A DNA stretch of 64,000 bases from a virus: the IMG/VR virus record IMGVR_UViG_3300000172_000001, positions 38,431 to 102,430 of that record; one strand, written 5' to 3'. This document shows, piece by piece, positions 31,089 to 39,566 of this stretch. Under the pieces are notes generated by a model. The model ran no database searches, was not told the DNA's origin, and saw only the letters and a list, made by a program, of their open reading frames with translations. Each line of letters begins with the position of its first letter. Position 1 is the stretch's first letter. The position numbers and the translations under genes are program-made.

Positions 31089-31280
31089 TTATCCTTTTTC
31101 TTTTGTTATGGCGTCTTTGAGGCTAGCGATTTGTTCTTTCAGGCGGTTGCCTAATTGTAAATCCCCTAGTTCTCTTGTTAATTTATTTACTTTACGAACC
31201 TCTTTTGGTACTAAAGCATAATATAACATTATGACTATCAGTAGTCCAATAATCCCTCGTAAAAATAGTAATCCGAACAT
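31089..31280 (-). CDS. Small membrane protein preceding HflK
   Basis: 63 residues. One TM helix (FLRGIIGLLIVIMLYYALV) and a coiled-coil tail KLTRELGDLQLGNRLKEQIASLKDAI. The form suggests a partner of the HflKC complex. Closely spaced with hflK (three bases). Confidence 0.55.
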   Translation of the reverse strand: MFGLLFLRGIIGLLIVIMLYYALVPKEVRKVNKLTRELGDLQLGNRLKEQIASLKDAITKEKG

Positions 31281-31288
31281 GTATGTTA

Positions 31289-31816
31289 CTACTCCTTATC
31301 TAAATATCCCGGAAGGTTATAAGTCTTTATTAATTTTAGAAACGCTTCCAAATTACCCATAGCGTCATCGATAGAGCTATGTGTATGAGGAGTATCTCTC
31401 AGGTGTTTGAAGTTTTCAAAAGGAGTTTGAACCAACCCTTTAAAAAGACTTCCTAGGTTTGCACTTGAGTGCCCAAAGGGATTTATCCCTAAGTACTTAT
31501 GACAGTAATAATTTATGAACTGCCAATCATGCCCATTGTTATCAGATATAAACATCGGCCTTCCTTTTGAAGTTTCTTTTACAAACTCTGCTAAAGTTTT
31601 TATAGCTTCTTCAGGATCTCCGTATCCAAGAGTTTCTTCCCTAGTTACCCCTATCTTTTCTAAAGCTTCAGGTTTCCATAGGTTAGTAATAGGCCTTAGG
31701 CGCTCGTGGACGGACTCGTCCTTCGCTTCCGTGACCCTTATTGCTGCAAACTCTACCATAGAGAATATTCCAGGGCATTCCCCGTCAGACTCTATGTCTA
31801 TCATGAAATAACTCAT
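31289..31816 (-). CDS. DnaQ-like 3'-5' exonuclease
   Basis: 175 residues. DEDDh motifs: FMIDIESDG near residue 4, ISDNNGHDWQFIN near 92, and HTHSSIDDAMGNLEAFL near 142. Acts on single-stranded DNA or RNA ends. There is no polymerase domain, so it may work with the phage polymerase or in RNA turnover. Ends TAG-TAA. ATG behind AAGGAGTAG. Confidence 0.75.
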   Translation of the reverse strand: MSYFMIDIESDGECPGIFSMVEFAAIRVTEAKDESVHERLRPITNLWKPEALEKIGVTREETLGYGDPEEAIKTLAEFVKETSKGRPMFISDNNGHDWQFINYYCHKYLGINPFGHSSANLGSLFKGLVQTPFENFKHLRDTPHTHSSIDDAMGNLEAFLKLIKTYNLPGYLDKE

Positions 31817-31822
31817 ACTACA

Positions 31823-32119
31823 CTACTCCTTGTATTTTAACGTGTCTACTTCGTCTGGAATCCACCAATCGTAGTAATATTCATTATCAAACTGAACGTG
31901 ATTGACCCACAAGTTGTACTCGCGTGCAGCCATCTCCGAACTGTTTTCCATTTTATGATGAACTAGGTCTCTAGATATCCATATACTGGCAAATAAACAG
32001 AATACTGCTATTAACTCCCAATATATAGCTTCTGTTTTCCATCTTGGTAATCCAATTGCTTGAAAATACCACGGTACTAAAAAACATATAACTAGAAATC
32101 CTACTATCCATGATAACAT
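31823..32119 (-). CDS. Membrane protein
   Basis: 98 residues. Two TM helices (IVGFLVICFLVPWYF and AIYWELIAVFCLFASIWI), then a soluble Trp/Tyr/Asp-rich tail. Ends in TAG overlapping the ribosome site of the exonuclease. Unknown function. Confidence 0.55.
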   Translation of the reverse strand: MLSWIVGFLVICFLVPWYFQAIGLPRWKTEAIYWELIAVFCLFASIWISRDLVHHKMENSSEMAAREYNLWVNHVQFDNEYYYDWWIPDEVDTLKYKE

Positions 32120-32140
32120 CTTAACCTCCTTCCATTTTTC

Positions 32141-32377
32141 TTAATTCTTTAAAGCTTCGCCTTTAATTATTTGTTCTATAATCATTCCAGAATATTCTTC
32201 ATCCTGATTTACAACCCAATAATTAGGTGCTGCTTCTCTTCCTGTTTTCTCTCTATATTTTTGTATTTTTATTATTATTGCCTGCAGAACTAAGCGTTCA
32301 TCAGGCTCTAGACCTTTGTCAATATCTTCAGTTTTCAGTATTAGGAATAAGTTGTCTTTTATGTTTACTGTACTCAT
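32141..32377 (-). CDS. Hypothetical protein
   Basis: 78 residues. Helical, DERLVLQAIIIKIQKYREKTG then PNYWVVNQDEEYSGMIIEQIIKGE, resembling small phage proteins with a conserved YWVVNQDE segment. No function known. Confidence 0.5.
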   Translation of the reverse strand: MSTVNIKDNLFLILKTEDIDKGLEPDERLVLQAIIIKIQKYREKTGREAAPNYWVVNQDEEYSGMIIEQIIKGEALKN

Positions 32378-32398
32378 CGGTCTAGATGGTTAGTTGTT

Positions 32399-32596
32399 TT
32401 ATGCTTCTGCCTCTATTCCTGAGCTGGCAGTTGCTCGTTCGATACTAATTGTATCTATTGCTTCTCCGTCGTCTAAAGCTATAGCAGCCCTTACTAACGA
32501 CTCAAGTTCGTACATGGTTACCGGTAAACAGGCTCCCAATCGATCTTCTTGATTTTTATGATGCACTACTTTTAATAAGTTTTGCATTAACTTCAT
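32399..32596 (-). CDS. Hypothetical protein
   Basis: 65 residues, helical with an acidic second half (ALDDGEAIDTISIERATASSG). ATG behind AGGAGATAAC. No motif recognised. Confidence 0.5.
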   Translation of the reverse strand: MKLMQNLLKVVHHKNQEDRLGACLPVTMYELESLVRAAIALDDGEAIDTISIERATASSGIEAEA

Positions 32597-32618
32597 GTTA
32601 TCTCCTTTTTCTTATACC

Positions 32619-32870
32619 TTATTTATTGTTATATTTTTGGCGTTCGCTGTTAGCTAATGCCGAGTATCTACTGGCATAATCCATTGAAAGTTTTTCAGAT
32701 ACGAAACTAGCCATATTTAAATGTTGAGAAAAGGAAACCATCTCTTCTCCAGGAGTAAACCAGAAAACTCTAACTTCTAAGATACCGTCTGCATTTTTTC
32801 TAAGAGAAAGCTCTACTCTATCTGCCTTTGTAAGTTTAAGAATTTGTTGAAGAGGCTTTATGTCGTTCAT
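32619..32870 (-). CDS. Hypothetical protein
   Basis: 83 residues, a beta hairpin (ADRVELSLRKNADGILEVRVFWF) followed by helix. Start overlaps the TGA of the gene upstream. No motif recognised. Confidence 0.5.
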   Translation of the reverse strand: MNDIKPLQQILKLTKADRVELSLRKNADGILEVRVFWFTPGEEMVSFSQHLNMASFVSEKLSMDYASRYSALANSERQKYNNK

Positions 32871-33217
32871 AATTTTACATCTCTCAGGTTTTGTCGTAAG
32901 ATATCTCCTAAAACTACAACATAGTAAATAGTAGTATCCTCAAATAATATTTTAGTGTTTATCCACTTGCGAGTTACATAACTAGAGGCATCTTCTTTAT
33001 AAGTAGCATAAGATACCCCCATGTAGAACATCACCTCATCGAACTCTACCGGGATAGTGCCGGGTTCTAACTTCATAAGGACTTCTCCACATTTAGGGAG
33101 AAATTCTACCTTATATTCTAAGATTTCACCTTTTACTATTTTTCTTAATATTTCAGCATTAGTATAGATCATTAGGGTTTTGTTCATTCGTTTTACAAAA
33201 GTCATTGGGGTGCTCAT
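32867..33217 (-). CDS. Hypothetical protein
   Basis: 116 residues. Mixed alpha/beta with ILEYKVEFLPKCGEVLMKLE and several Tyr. TGA stop overlapping the next ATG; start overlaps the previous TGA. Part of a run of five ATGA-coupled genes (32.6-34.0 kb) where TGA must act as a stop. Confidence 0.5.
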   Translation of the reverse strand: MSTPMTFVKRMNKTLMIYTNAEILRKIVKGEILEYKVEFLPKCGEVLMKLEPGTIPVEFDEVMFYMGVSYATYKEDASSYVTRKWINTKILFEDTTIYYVVVLGDILRQNLRDVKL

Positions 33218-33462
33218 TCGGAACGGATCCCTCCCATTTTGAAAAAGTCTACATTACTTAACCCGGTAAATTTGAAAGAATCTCTGTCTTTTTTCGAGTA
33301 TTTATCGCAGACATAATGTTCCATTTCATCAACAAACTGGTTAAAATCCATTTTGTTGAAATAGTTTATAGTATCAATAGCTTCTTTTAATTCGTGAAAG
33401 TTATGTTTTATTTTTCTTATTGCACACCCGCCTTTAGTTGTGCGAACTATTTCAGTATTCAT
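33214..33462 (-). CDS. Hypothetical protein
   Basis: 82 residues, Lys/Asp/Phe-rich, with CDKYSKKDRDSFKFTGLSNV. Ends in TGA within ATGA. No family. Confidence 0.45.
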   Translation of the reverse strand: MNTEIVRTTKGGCAIRKIKHNFHELKEAIDTINYFNKMDFNQFVDEMEHYVCDKYSKKDRDSFKFTGLSNVDFFKMGGIRSE

Positions 33463-33760
33463 GAGTTCTCCCCTTTTGCTTATTATATGGTTCTTTCAAG
33501 TAAAAAAAATCACCTAATTCTGAACATTTTCCTTTTTCTGATTCGGTATAGCAGCATGTCCTATGATATTTATGTTTTTGATATTTCGTATGACACACAC
33601 ATTCACAGCTTTCCCATTTTTCTTTTGGTTCTGGTATCTTATCCACCAACCATACCACGAAAGGAGTTTCCCAATAAAAATTACCAGATTCTCCGGCTTC
33701 ATATTGAGCTCTTACATTTTCCTCTCTCAAATACTGTTCCATTAGTTTTGTTAATTTCAT
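33452..33760 (-). CDS. Cysteine-containing hypothetical protein
   Basis: 102 residues. WESCECVCHTKYQKHKYHRTCC then KGKC suggests a zinc-binding knuckle. The N-terminal part is helical. Overlaps both neighbours; TGA stop. Confidence 0.5.
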   Translation of the reverse strand: MKLTKLMEQYLREENVRAQYEAGESGNFYWETPFVVWLVDKIPEPKEKWESCECVCHTKYQKHKYHRTCCYTESEKGKCSELGDFFYLKEPYNKQKGRTHEY

Positions 33761-34017
33761 TCTTTCTCCTTCGGCTTAATAGACTCAGCAAGCCTCTTGC
33801 CTAGATCTGTAGCGCATCTAACTATGTCGTTAGCCATAATATCTAAATACTGTTGAGTATAATTCTCAGGAATATTAAAACAGAATGATTCGTCCTCTTC
33901 GTTAACAAAGGATATTGTACCTTCATATCTATCATGTCGTTTATGTTCTTTCTTTTCCCAACCATATCCTTGTTTAAACCTGATACTTATATTATCAAGT
34001 TTCCAATTATTTTCCAT
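33757..34017 (-). CDS. Hypothetical protein
   Basis: 86 residues, charged; ISIRFKQGYGWEKKEHKRHD then helical ENYTQQYLDIMANDIVRCATDL. ATGA overlap with the next gene. Confidence 0.45.
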   Translation of the reverse strand: MENNWKLDNISIRFKQGYGWEKKEHKRHDRYEGTISFVNEEDESFCFNIPENYTQQYLDIMANDIVRCATDLGKRLAESIKPKEKE

Positions 34018-34030
34018 TATTTCTCCTTAT

Positions 34031-34216
34031 TTAGGGTTTAATAGCAACATACAAATCTAAGGCTTTATATATTATTTCGCCTTCTTGTAAATTCGCCCTC
34101 ACCTTTTCTTCAATATTGCCCCACTCCATAAGATTTTTATAATTGTATCTTTTGTCATGAAAGAAATTAATACTTTTTAGCAAATCTTTTTCAATCTGTG
34201 TTAAATCATTTTTCAT
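34031..34216 (-). CDS. Hypothetical protein
   Basis: 61 residues, helical, Asn/Lys/Glu-rich. ATG adjoining the stop of the gene upstream. No motif. Confidence 0.4.
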   Translation of the reverse strand: MKNDLTQIEKDLLKSINFFHDKRYNYKNLMEWGNIEEKVRANLQEGEIIYKALDLYVAIKP

Positions 34217-34357
34217 TTAGTCTCCTCCAGTTTCTCTGGTATACTGTTCATATAGGCAATCTAATTCACCTGCTGAAAACTCACAATCTAACTGAGTTGT
34301 CGGTCCATAATGACTTAGATGCCCTTCTTCTATTAACCATTCTATGAAGTCTTCCAT
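34217..34357 (-). CDS. Hypothetical acidic protein
   Basis: 46 residues from MEDFIEWLIEEGHLSHYGPT (ATG at 34357 with AAGGGGACC upstream, better than an upstream TTG). Acidic and helical. Unknown. Confidence 0.4.
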   Translation of the reverse strand: MEDFIEWLIEEGHLSHYGPTTQLDCEFSAGELDCLYEQYTRETGGD

Positions 34358-34362
34358 TGTTG

Positions 34363-34602
34363 TTAGGTCCCCTTGATAAAATATGTTTCTTTGTGCCAAT
34401 ATGGGCTTTCTTTTACAACACTTCGATTTTTTTGTTTCTTAAAACATTTTTCACATACCCTGTGCTTTTTTGTAGCCATTCCAAAAGTCCAATAGATCCA
34501 GCTATGCCAGCAAAACCACTTTTTTCGTTGCTTAGTATGTAAAATTAGGTCGAGCTCTTCTCTAGTTAGTCTGTAACTTGTTGGGGTGAAATCAATTACC
34601 AT
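34363..34602 (-). CDS. Basic Cys/His-containing protein
   Basis: 79 residues. WFCWHSW and VCEKCFKKQKNR give a possible C-x-H / CxxC metal site; Lys-rich. ATG follows AAAGGAGCATAGT. Function unknown. Confidence 0.5.
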   Translation of the reverse strand: MVIDFTPTSYRLTREELDLILHTKQRKKWFCWHSWIYWTFGMATKKHRVCEKCFKKQKNRSVVKESPYWHKETYFIKGT

Positions 34603-34634
34603 ACTATGCTCCTTTATAATAGTTTTTCATCTGT

Positions 34635-34724
34635 TTATCCATTTTCTGTAGGGTCGTGTATAATTATTGAGTTTCCTTCACTCTTTGTTTCAACTACCAT
34701 TCCTACACTTAATTCTAATTTCAT
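34635..34724 (-). CDS. Small protein, 29 residues
   Basis: MKLELSVGMVVETKSEGNSI then IIHDPTENG, beginning after AAGGAGTGAAAAAGAA at a good distance. A short beta unit. It fills the gap between the Thg1 gene and the next gene in the same direction. Confidence 0.45.
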   Translation of the reverse strand: MKLELSVGMVVETKSEGNSIIIHDPTENG

Positions 34725-34738
34725 TTCTTTTTCACTCC

Positions 34739-35434
34739 TTAATTATTTTCTATTAAATATACATGTTTTTCAATGTAATCTTTACCCCTAGCTGAGGCAA
34801 ACACTGGGATATTCATATCTGGGTGGTTATTGTCTATACAGTACCCTTGTCGTCTTAAACTAGAGAAGTCATCAAAATTAATTCCTATCTTTTTGGATAG
34901 AAGATGTTTTATATTCTCAACACTTCTCATGTGAAGTTCTTTCTGAGAGAAATGCTCTCTTCCTACCATCTGGACAGCGTTGCGTATAGCATCTTGTTGT
35001 CTCCAGATATAATAGTTTGTCACTTCATCTTTTGCCAAATTAAAAGCTCTAGCATCAAACTGCACTTTTTCGCCAGTTATTGAATAAAAGTTAGTGCTTA
35101 CGATAGCTGCTGTAATTGATACTATTTTCTGTATGGAATTATTGAACCACGACTGTGTGTTATGAGTTTTATAATCCGTTAATAAAAAACTGATCTCATC
35201 AGATTGACCATAGCAAAACTTTGTTGACTGCATATCTTCCATAGAAGCCCTAGCAGTTTCCATCATATTTGCAGAGAATCCGGTAGACCATCCTCTTCCA
35301 TATAATTTTCTTGTAAGAGTGTGAAACGCTCTACCGTCTACTCTTATTATTACTGGCATTCTTTTGTGAAGCTTGTATTTATAGGTAGCTTCATAATCTT
35401 TCATACGATCACCTAGTGGGGTTCCGTCTCCCAT
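34739..35434 (-). CDS. Thg1-family tRNA(His) guanylyltransferase
   Basis: 231 residues from MGDGTPLGDRMKDYE (ATG with AGGAG nine bases upstream). RVDGRAFHTLTR at 31-42 and CYGQSDEISFLL near 74-85 are the two carboxylate motifs (Asp 33, Asp 79, Glu 80) of the reverse 3'-5' polymerase fold; NYYIWRQQDAIRNAVQM near 145 replaces the HINNLYN-type motif. Thg1 adds G-1 to tRNA-His; Thg1-like proteins repair tRNA 5' ends. The His-anticodon tRNA at 8847-8929 lacks an encoded G-1 and has C73, so it is a credible substrate. Confidence 0.88.
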   Translation of the reverse strand: MGDGTPLGDRMKDYEATYKYKLHKRMPVIIRVDGRAFHTLTRKLYGRGWSTGFSANMMETARASMEDMQSTKFCYGQSDEISFLLTDYKTHNTQSWFNNSIQKIVSITAAIVSTNFYSITGEKVQFDARAFNLAKDEVTNYYIWRQQDAIRNAVQMVGREHFSQKELHMRSVENIKHLLSKKIGINFDDFSSLRRQGYCIDNNHPDMNIPVFASARGKDYIEKHVYLIENN

Positions 35435-35435
35435 A

Positions 35436-35645
35436 TTATTTAGTCTCCTCTTTTTCATCTACGAACTTTACTTGAAAGTTTTTTCCTTCTACTTGTTTAG
35501 TGTGTTCATCACATACATAAAGGAAGCCTATTAAGTGGTTATCTTTATTACGATGCCCCACCATGTGGATGTCCTTTCTAGTTGAAGAGCATATACAACA
35601 ACATAGAATATAATCTTTTCCGCTGTTGTTTCCTACTTTACTCAT
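35436..35645 (-). CDS. Small zinc-binding protein
   Basis: 69 residues. YILCCCICSSTRKDIHMVGH then FLYVCDEH provides CCxC and CxxH pairs, a small treble-clef-like site. Coupled to the Thg1 gene. Function unknown. Confidence 0.5.
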   Translation of the reverse strand: MSKVGNNSGKDYILCCCICSSTRKDIHMVGHRNKDNHLIGFLYVCDEHTKQVEGKNFQVKFVDEKEETK

Positions 35646-35674
35646 TGTTTTTCATTGTTGTTTTCCTTTTTAGT

Positions 35675-35715
35675 TAAAAATAGAAAGAGGCGCACAGAAT
35701 TATCTGGCGCCCCTA
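35675..35715 (-). terminator. Intrinsic terminator
   Basis: GGCGC, CAGATAATTCTG, GCGCC hairpin then a T-rich tail on the minus strand, right after the gene at 35722-36345. Confidence 0.75.
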
Positions 35716-35721
35716 ATTATT

Positions 35722-36345
35722 CTATAGTAATCCTTGTCTTTCTGCGATTGCTATAAGTGTTTCATTTGGTACTTTACGATTTCCTATACTCAATCCTGTG
35801 TCTTCAAAGACTATTACGTCGCCGTCAAGGAATATTAATGGAGTTGTTTTAACATCTAACACTCTGGAACAGAAGCCAGCTCTAAACAAATGACCTCCCT
35901 CTAATCCCGATTGTAATAACACATCCATGGCGTTTATACCGCGGTAATAACGTGGACCCGACACCTCACATACCGTTGTAACAGTTTCTATATATTCGTC
36001 CATGTATCCATGCCAACTACGCCATTCTTTATCCGCATGAATACGTGCGAAATCGCCTTCTCTGAAAGCTACTCCATGAGGAGCTTCTGCTTTTATTCCA
36101 TTTTGATTAAATAATCCCTGTAGTCCTGAATCAAGTTGTACTCCATATATAGTAATATTTTGGTCCTGGGGATTAATTGCTGAATCCATAATTATTCCCA
36201 AGTCACCATTAGCTCCTACTGAGTGGTATTCCTGGTATTTATCGAGACCAAGTTTTCTCGCCATTTCTTCATAGCCACTATATTGTTGCCCAACGTGGGT
36301 TATAGACACTAAAGTATTTTTAGGGATTATATTATAGTCAATCAT
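35722..36345 (-). CDS. Paralogue family A member (GD-x-V / YP-x-W-x-L module)
   Basis: 207 residues. Shares with the four upstream genes the start of the module and a C-terminal NRKVPNETLIAIAERQGLL that is repeated in the next two genes (DNDTIKIVLERQGLL, SNDQLLTVAKKQGII). VAFREGDFARIHADKEWRSWHGYMDEYIETV matches the GD-x-V then W-x-x-x-M-x-x-x-I core. Ends in TAG. Function unknown; the family forms a tandem array beside the repeat-rich region. Confidence 0.55.
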   Translation of the reverse strand: MIDYNIIPKNTLVSITHVGQQYSGYEEMARKLGLDKYQEYHSVGANGDLGIIMDSAINPQDQNITIYGVQLDSGLQGLFNQNGIKAEAPHGVAFREGDFARIHADKEWRSWHGYMDEYIETVTTVCEVSGPRYYRGINAMDVLLQSGLEGGHLFRAGFCSRVLDVKTTPLIFLDGDVIVFEDTGLSIGNRKVPNETLIAIAERQGLL

Positions 36346-36753
36346 TTACAGTAAGCCTTGTCGTTCTAGTACAATTTTAATAGTATCATTATCGATACAT
36401 TGGCATCCTACCTGGATATCATCCTCACTAAAGACTACTTCATGTTCACCTATATACAAGGTTTCCTCTTCTATTTCTTCTGGCTCCACTCTCATAAGAA
36501 CGAAGAAAGGATATGAATTACCGTCTGATAACTCTATTCCTGTGTTAGAGTTTTTGCCTAGATTTGTTATTTTAAGGATATGCTCCTCTTCAACAGCCTC
36601 GGTCATCTCATGGATCCAGCTGTCTCCCCAACCCATTTCACCATCTTCAGCTGTTCTAACAACTTTAATAGATTCTCCTACTTCGAAGTCAGTGGCCTCG
36701 CTTAAAGTCATGTAGGCCATACTTAGTTTTGCGCTTGTTTCGCTATTGTTCAT
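36346..36753 (-). CDS. Paralogue family A member, single module
   Basis: 135 residues. SEATDFEVGESIKVVRTAED then MGWGDSWIHEMTEAV, HILKITNLG and YPFFVLMRVEP form one copy of the module, followed by the shared C-terminal QGLL segment. Beta-rich and acidic. Starts at ATG behind AGGAAACAA. Unknown function. Confidence 0.55.
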   Translation of the reverse strand: MNNSETSAKLSMAYMTLSEATDFEVGESIKVVRTAEDGEMGWGDSWIHEMTEAVEEEHILKITNLGKNSNTGIELSDGNSYPFFVLMRVEPEEIEEETLYIGEHEVVFSEDDIQVGCQCIDNDTIKIVLERQGLL

Positions 36754-36782
36754 TGTTTGTTTCCTTTATTTTAAAAGATTTA

Positions 36783-37421
36783 TTAGTTTCTGGCAATGAT
36801 GCCTTGTTTTTTGGCAACAGTTAATAATTGATCGTTGGATATAGTTAGGTTTCCAACCCTTACATACTCTTTGTGGAAGTGCATAATAGATCCATCAAAG
36901 ACTAGGGCTACGTCTTCCACAAACTCTAAAACAAACCAAGGTACCCAGTACGGGTTATCTCCCTCTAGGTCTTCAATTTCATAACTATTGTGATCTTTAT
37001 TAGTAATTCTATATAAATCGCCAACATCACAATCGTCTAATTCTTCAGGCCACTCCTCTGCCCATCCATATTCATCTTCTTCTGCAGTTCTGACTAATTT
37101 TACTAAATTGCCTGTTTTCAGCTCACACTTTGCGTGGTATTCCTCAAAAATTCCATATAATGAGTTAGTGTTTGTATCTGGTTCTAGTACAAACCATGGA
37201 TACCATCTAGTTCCGGCTGGTGTATCTAACATAATTCCCTGTCTAGGGTCTACAGCTGTTACTGTATAAATATGGTCCACTGTACTGTTCATGTCCGTTG
37301 TCCAAACACAGCCGTACCCCATTTCGCCAGTTTTAGCCGTTCTAATGACTCTTACTTTATCCCTGACTCTAATATTGCAGTTTTCAGTAAATCGTCTATA
37401 TAATTCTCGTTCGTTAGTCAT
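36783..37421 (-). CDS. Paralogue family A member, two modules
   Basis: 212 residues with two copies: VRDKVRVIRTAKTGEMGYGCVW with YPWFVLEPD, and LKTGNLVKLVRTAEEDEYGWAEEW with YWVPWFVLEFVED. The repeat period is about 95 residues. C-terminal LLTVAKKQGII as in its neighbours. It shows that the module duplicates within and between genes. Confidence 0.55.
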   Translation of the reverse strand: MTNERELYRRFTENCNIRVRDKVRVIRTAKTGEMGYGCVWTTDMNSTVDHIYTVTAVDPRQGIMLDTPAGTRWYPWFVLEPDTNTNSLYGIFEEYHAKCELKTGNLVKLVRTAEEDEYGWAEEWPEELDDCDVGDLYRITNKDHNSYEIEDLEGDNPYWVPWFVLEFVEDVALVFDGSIMHFHKEYVRVGNLTISNDQLLTVAKKQGIIARN

Positions 37422-37582
37422 TTGACTTTTCCTTATTTTTATTGTTTATAATAAATGTTGTTTATGTTTGATGTCATATATACTTATGGCTGTGTTTCGC
37501 GCTTCGGCGGTGGAAGATCCATAGGTAATACACATTTTTGGTTAGAGACGGTTCCTCGGTTCCTAGACCCAGACTCCGTCAG

Positions 37583-37623
37583 GTTGATAGCTTGATAGCT
37601 TGATAGCTTGATAGCTTGATAGC
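37583..37623. repeat. Tandem octamer repeat, about five copies
   Basis: The unit TTGATAGC runs head-to-tail from about 37583 to 37623 just beyond the stop of the gene at 37624. Upstream (37500-37580) are short inverted repeats around CGGTTCC. The whole 180-base spacer between 37440 and 37623 holds no gene. Confidence 0.85.
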
Positions 37624-38586
37624 TTAGTCAGAAAATAGTTTAGATTCGCCATAGTTGTTATACGTATTATCTATACTGTCATTATGGTCATAGTAGTCAT
37701 CAGCTGGCATTCCAACTGTTTTAATAAAAGCTTCAGATAGCTCAGCATGTGTAGGTATTTTAGGGTTTACTTCTAATGACCATAAGGGATATGACCACTT
37801 TACTAAACTTTCATCTGCAAATATACTACGTTTGTCGGTAATGTCGAGATTAGGTTTTAACCATACACGAGCATTATGTATATCTACGCGATCTACAATA
37901 GCAAATCTACCAATTGCTTCATCCATATTAGGAATCCAACAAGCTTTAGCTCCCAAATATTCATCTGGCACTTTAGTAACTATCTTTACTGAGTCACCAG
38001 CGTGTATATAAGACTCTAATAATATTGAGTAAGCTTCTTTTATAGAAAGGTCTTGAAGTACGGCGCCAAATACGCTATCTTCCTCTTTACGTACGTCTTC
38101 TGCAATTACTTCAGAAATTAACTTAGGAACTAATAAAGAAGTATAATTATTACTACTGCAGACGCTGGTAGTTTCTTCTAATTCTATCTTCTTTAAGCAC
38201 CATATAGGGAAATAGCATTTAACTGCTGCTAATATTGTTTCAGTTGTATGTGTAAATATGCCTCTTTCGGAATACCAAATTGGATCTTCGCATAAAGTTA
38301 CGCCATTCACGTAGGAACGTCTGTGCCCGAAAGGAGCGTTTGATAGTGTTTCAGGCGAGTCTATTATATGTATACCTTCAACTATAAATCTATGCCCTAT
38401 TGTTACATCCATTTCTGGTATCCAGTCCGTTGACCAGCCTAGCTTTTTACTAATGTCGCTAGTGTCTGAGGGGCTGTTGATTGTGTATGGATTTAGGACT
38501 TCTACTATATCTCCTGGCTTTAGATACGAACTTTGTAAAGTTTCATAAGCCTTTCTTAATATGATATTTTTGGGGGTGTTATTCAT
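37624..38586 (-). CDS. Paralogue family A member, two modules
   Basis: 320 residues. SSYLKPGDIVEVLNPYTI, LGWSTDWIPEMDVTIGHRF and YFPIWCLKKIE make copy one; SYIHAGDSVKIVTKV, ACWIPNMDEAIGRFAIV and YPLWSLEVN copy two. Low-complexity Asp/Asn/Tyr tail. ATG behind AAAGGAAACACAA. Function unknown; sequence suggests a small beta-barrel repeat. Confidence 0.55.
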   Translation of the reverse strand: MNNTPKNIILRKAYETLQSSYLKPGDIVEVLNPYTINSPSDTSDISKKLGWSTDWIPEMDVTIGHRFIVEGIHIIDSPETLSNAPFGHRRSYVNGVTLCEDPIWYSERGIFTHTTETILAAVKCYFPIWCLKKIELEETTSVCSSNNYTSLLVPKLISEVIAEDVRKEEDSVFGAVLQDLSIKEAYSILLESYIHAGDSVKIVTKVPDEYLGAKACWIPNMDEAIGRFAIVDRVDIHNARVWLKPNLDITDKRSIFADESLVKWSYPLWSLEVNPKIPTHAELSEAFIKTVGMPADDYYDHNDSIDNTYNNYGESKLFSD

Positions 38587-38667
38587 ATTTGTGTTTCCTT
38601 TAATATGTTAAGTTAGTGTGTTGAATTAATATTGTTTATTATTCTGAAAGTATAATTTACTATATGT

Positions 38668-39264
38668 TTAAGTAAAGAGAGAAGGGGTTACCTCATATCC
38701 TTGTGATGGCTTGTTTAATGGTCCATCTTCTGGATAAGTGCAAGATACATCAGCTGGCTTTGGAGGAGCCAAGGTGCCATCTTTGTCAACAACAAAATTT
38801 AAGTCTATATATTCAATTGATTGTCTCATTTGTATGCTTACATTTATAGAATCTATTTGTTCTATCATATTTTTATCTAATGTTGTACTTAGATTTCTAC
38901 GAATTTCATTACTTACAGCTTTGAGTACATCTGGGTTTTTTGGATACATTGGATGTGGAGGTACTATCTTTTGTAGACTCCATAGCGGGTATAGATAGTT
39001 ACTAGCGTAGTCAATTGCTTCGTACTCCTCAGTATCTACGGTATCTTTTAATATAATACTATATTTTGGATGCATCTTAAGAGATATACCGCTATATTCT
39101 AATTTGTTTACGATAAATACATGACCTATTGCTGGGTGCATATAGTATTCCCAGGAATATGGGTTCCCTGCAAAGTGGCGTGATGTTCGGTGAGTAACTA
39201 GTACTACATCACCGGTTTTTAAATAGGAGTTATATAATGAAGTATATTCGGACGTGTGTGTCAT
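38668..39264 (-). CDS. Paralogue family A member
   Basis: 198 residues from MTHTSEYTSLYNSYLKTGDV (ATG at 39264; the open frame upstream runs into the repeat region and is not coding-like). NSYLKTGDVVLVTHRT, WEYYMHPAIGHVFIV and YPLWSLQKIV show the module. First gene leftwards of the repeat-rich region, so it may be driven from there. Confidence 0.55.
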   Translation of the reverse strand: MTHTSEYTSLYNSYLKTGDVVLVTHRTSRHFAGNPYSWEYYMHPAIGHVFIVNKLEYSGISLKMHPKYSIILKDTVDTEEYEAIDYASNYLYPLWSLQKIVPPHPMYPKNPDVLKAVSNEIRRNLSTTLDKNMIEQIDSINVSIQMRQSIEYIDLNFVVDKDGTLAPPKPADVSCTYPEDGPLNKPSQGYEVTPSLFT

Positions 39265-39332
39265 TTTAGTGAGTTCCTGGTTAATTTTGATTGTAATTTT
39301 TGTAATAATTTGTGTGTTTTGGGACAATTTAT

Positions 39333-39442
39333 TGGTAAAAAGAGCGCAAAAGTGGTCAAAAGGTGGTTGAAAGTGGTAAGCAATTGGTCGAAAGTGGTAA
39401 CGAAAGTGCTCAAAGTGGTAAAGAAAAGTGTAGTTTTGGTAA
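39333..39442 (+). repeat. Left iteron array, TGGTAA class, six copies
   Basis: TGGTAA or TGGTCA at 39333, 39353, 39374, 39394, 39416 and 39437: steps of 20, 21, 20, 22 and 21 bases. Most copies read AAAGTGGTAA. All point the same way and face the right array. Confidence 0.75.
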
Positions 39443-39566
39443 GACCTATATGTTGTGTAATGGGTATATAGCTTGTGTACGATATAGTTCTGCACAACAT
39501 ATGGGTAACCTATATAGCTGCTTGCTCTATCTAAAATAGAAATACACTGGCTTTTTTTGATGGTTT

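Noticed and set aside
39261-39500. Thr/Leu/Phe-rich frame across the left iteron array
   Set aside because: The apparent protein is a translation of the repeats; the real gene starts at 39264 with a ribosome site.
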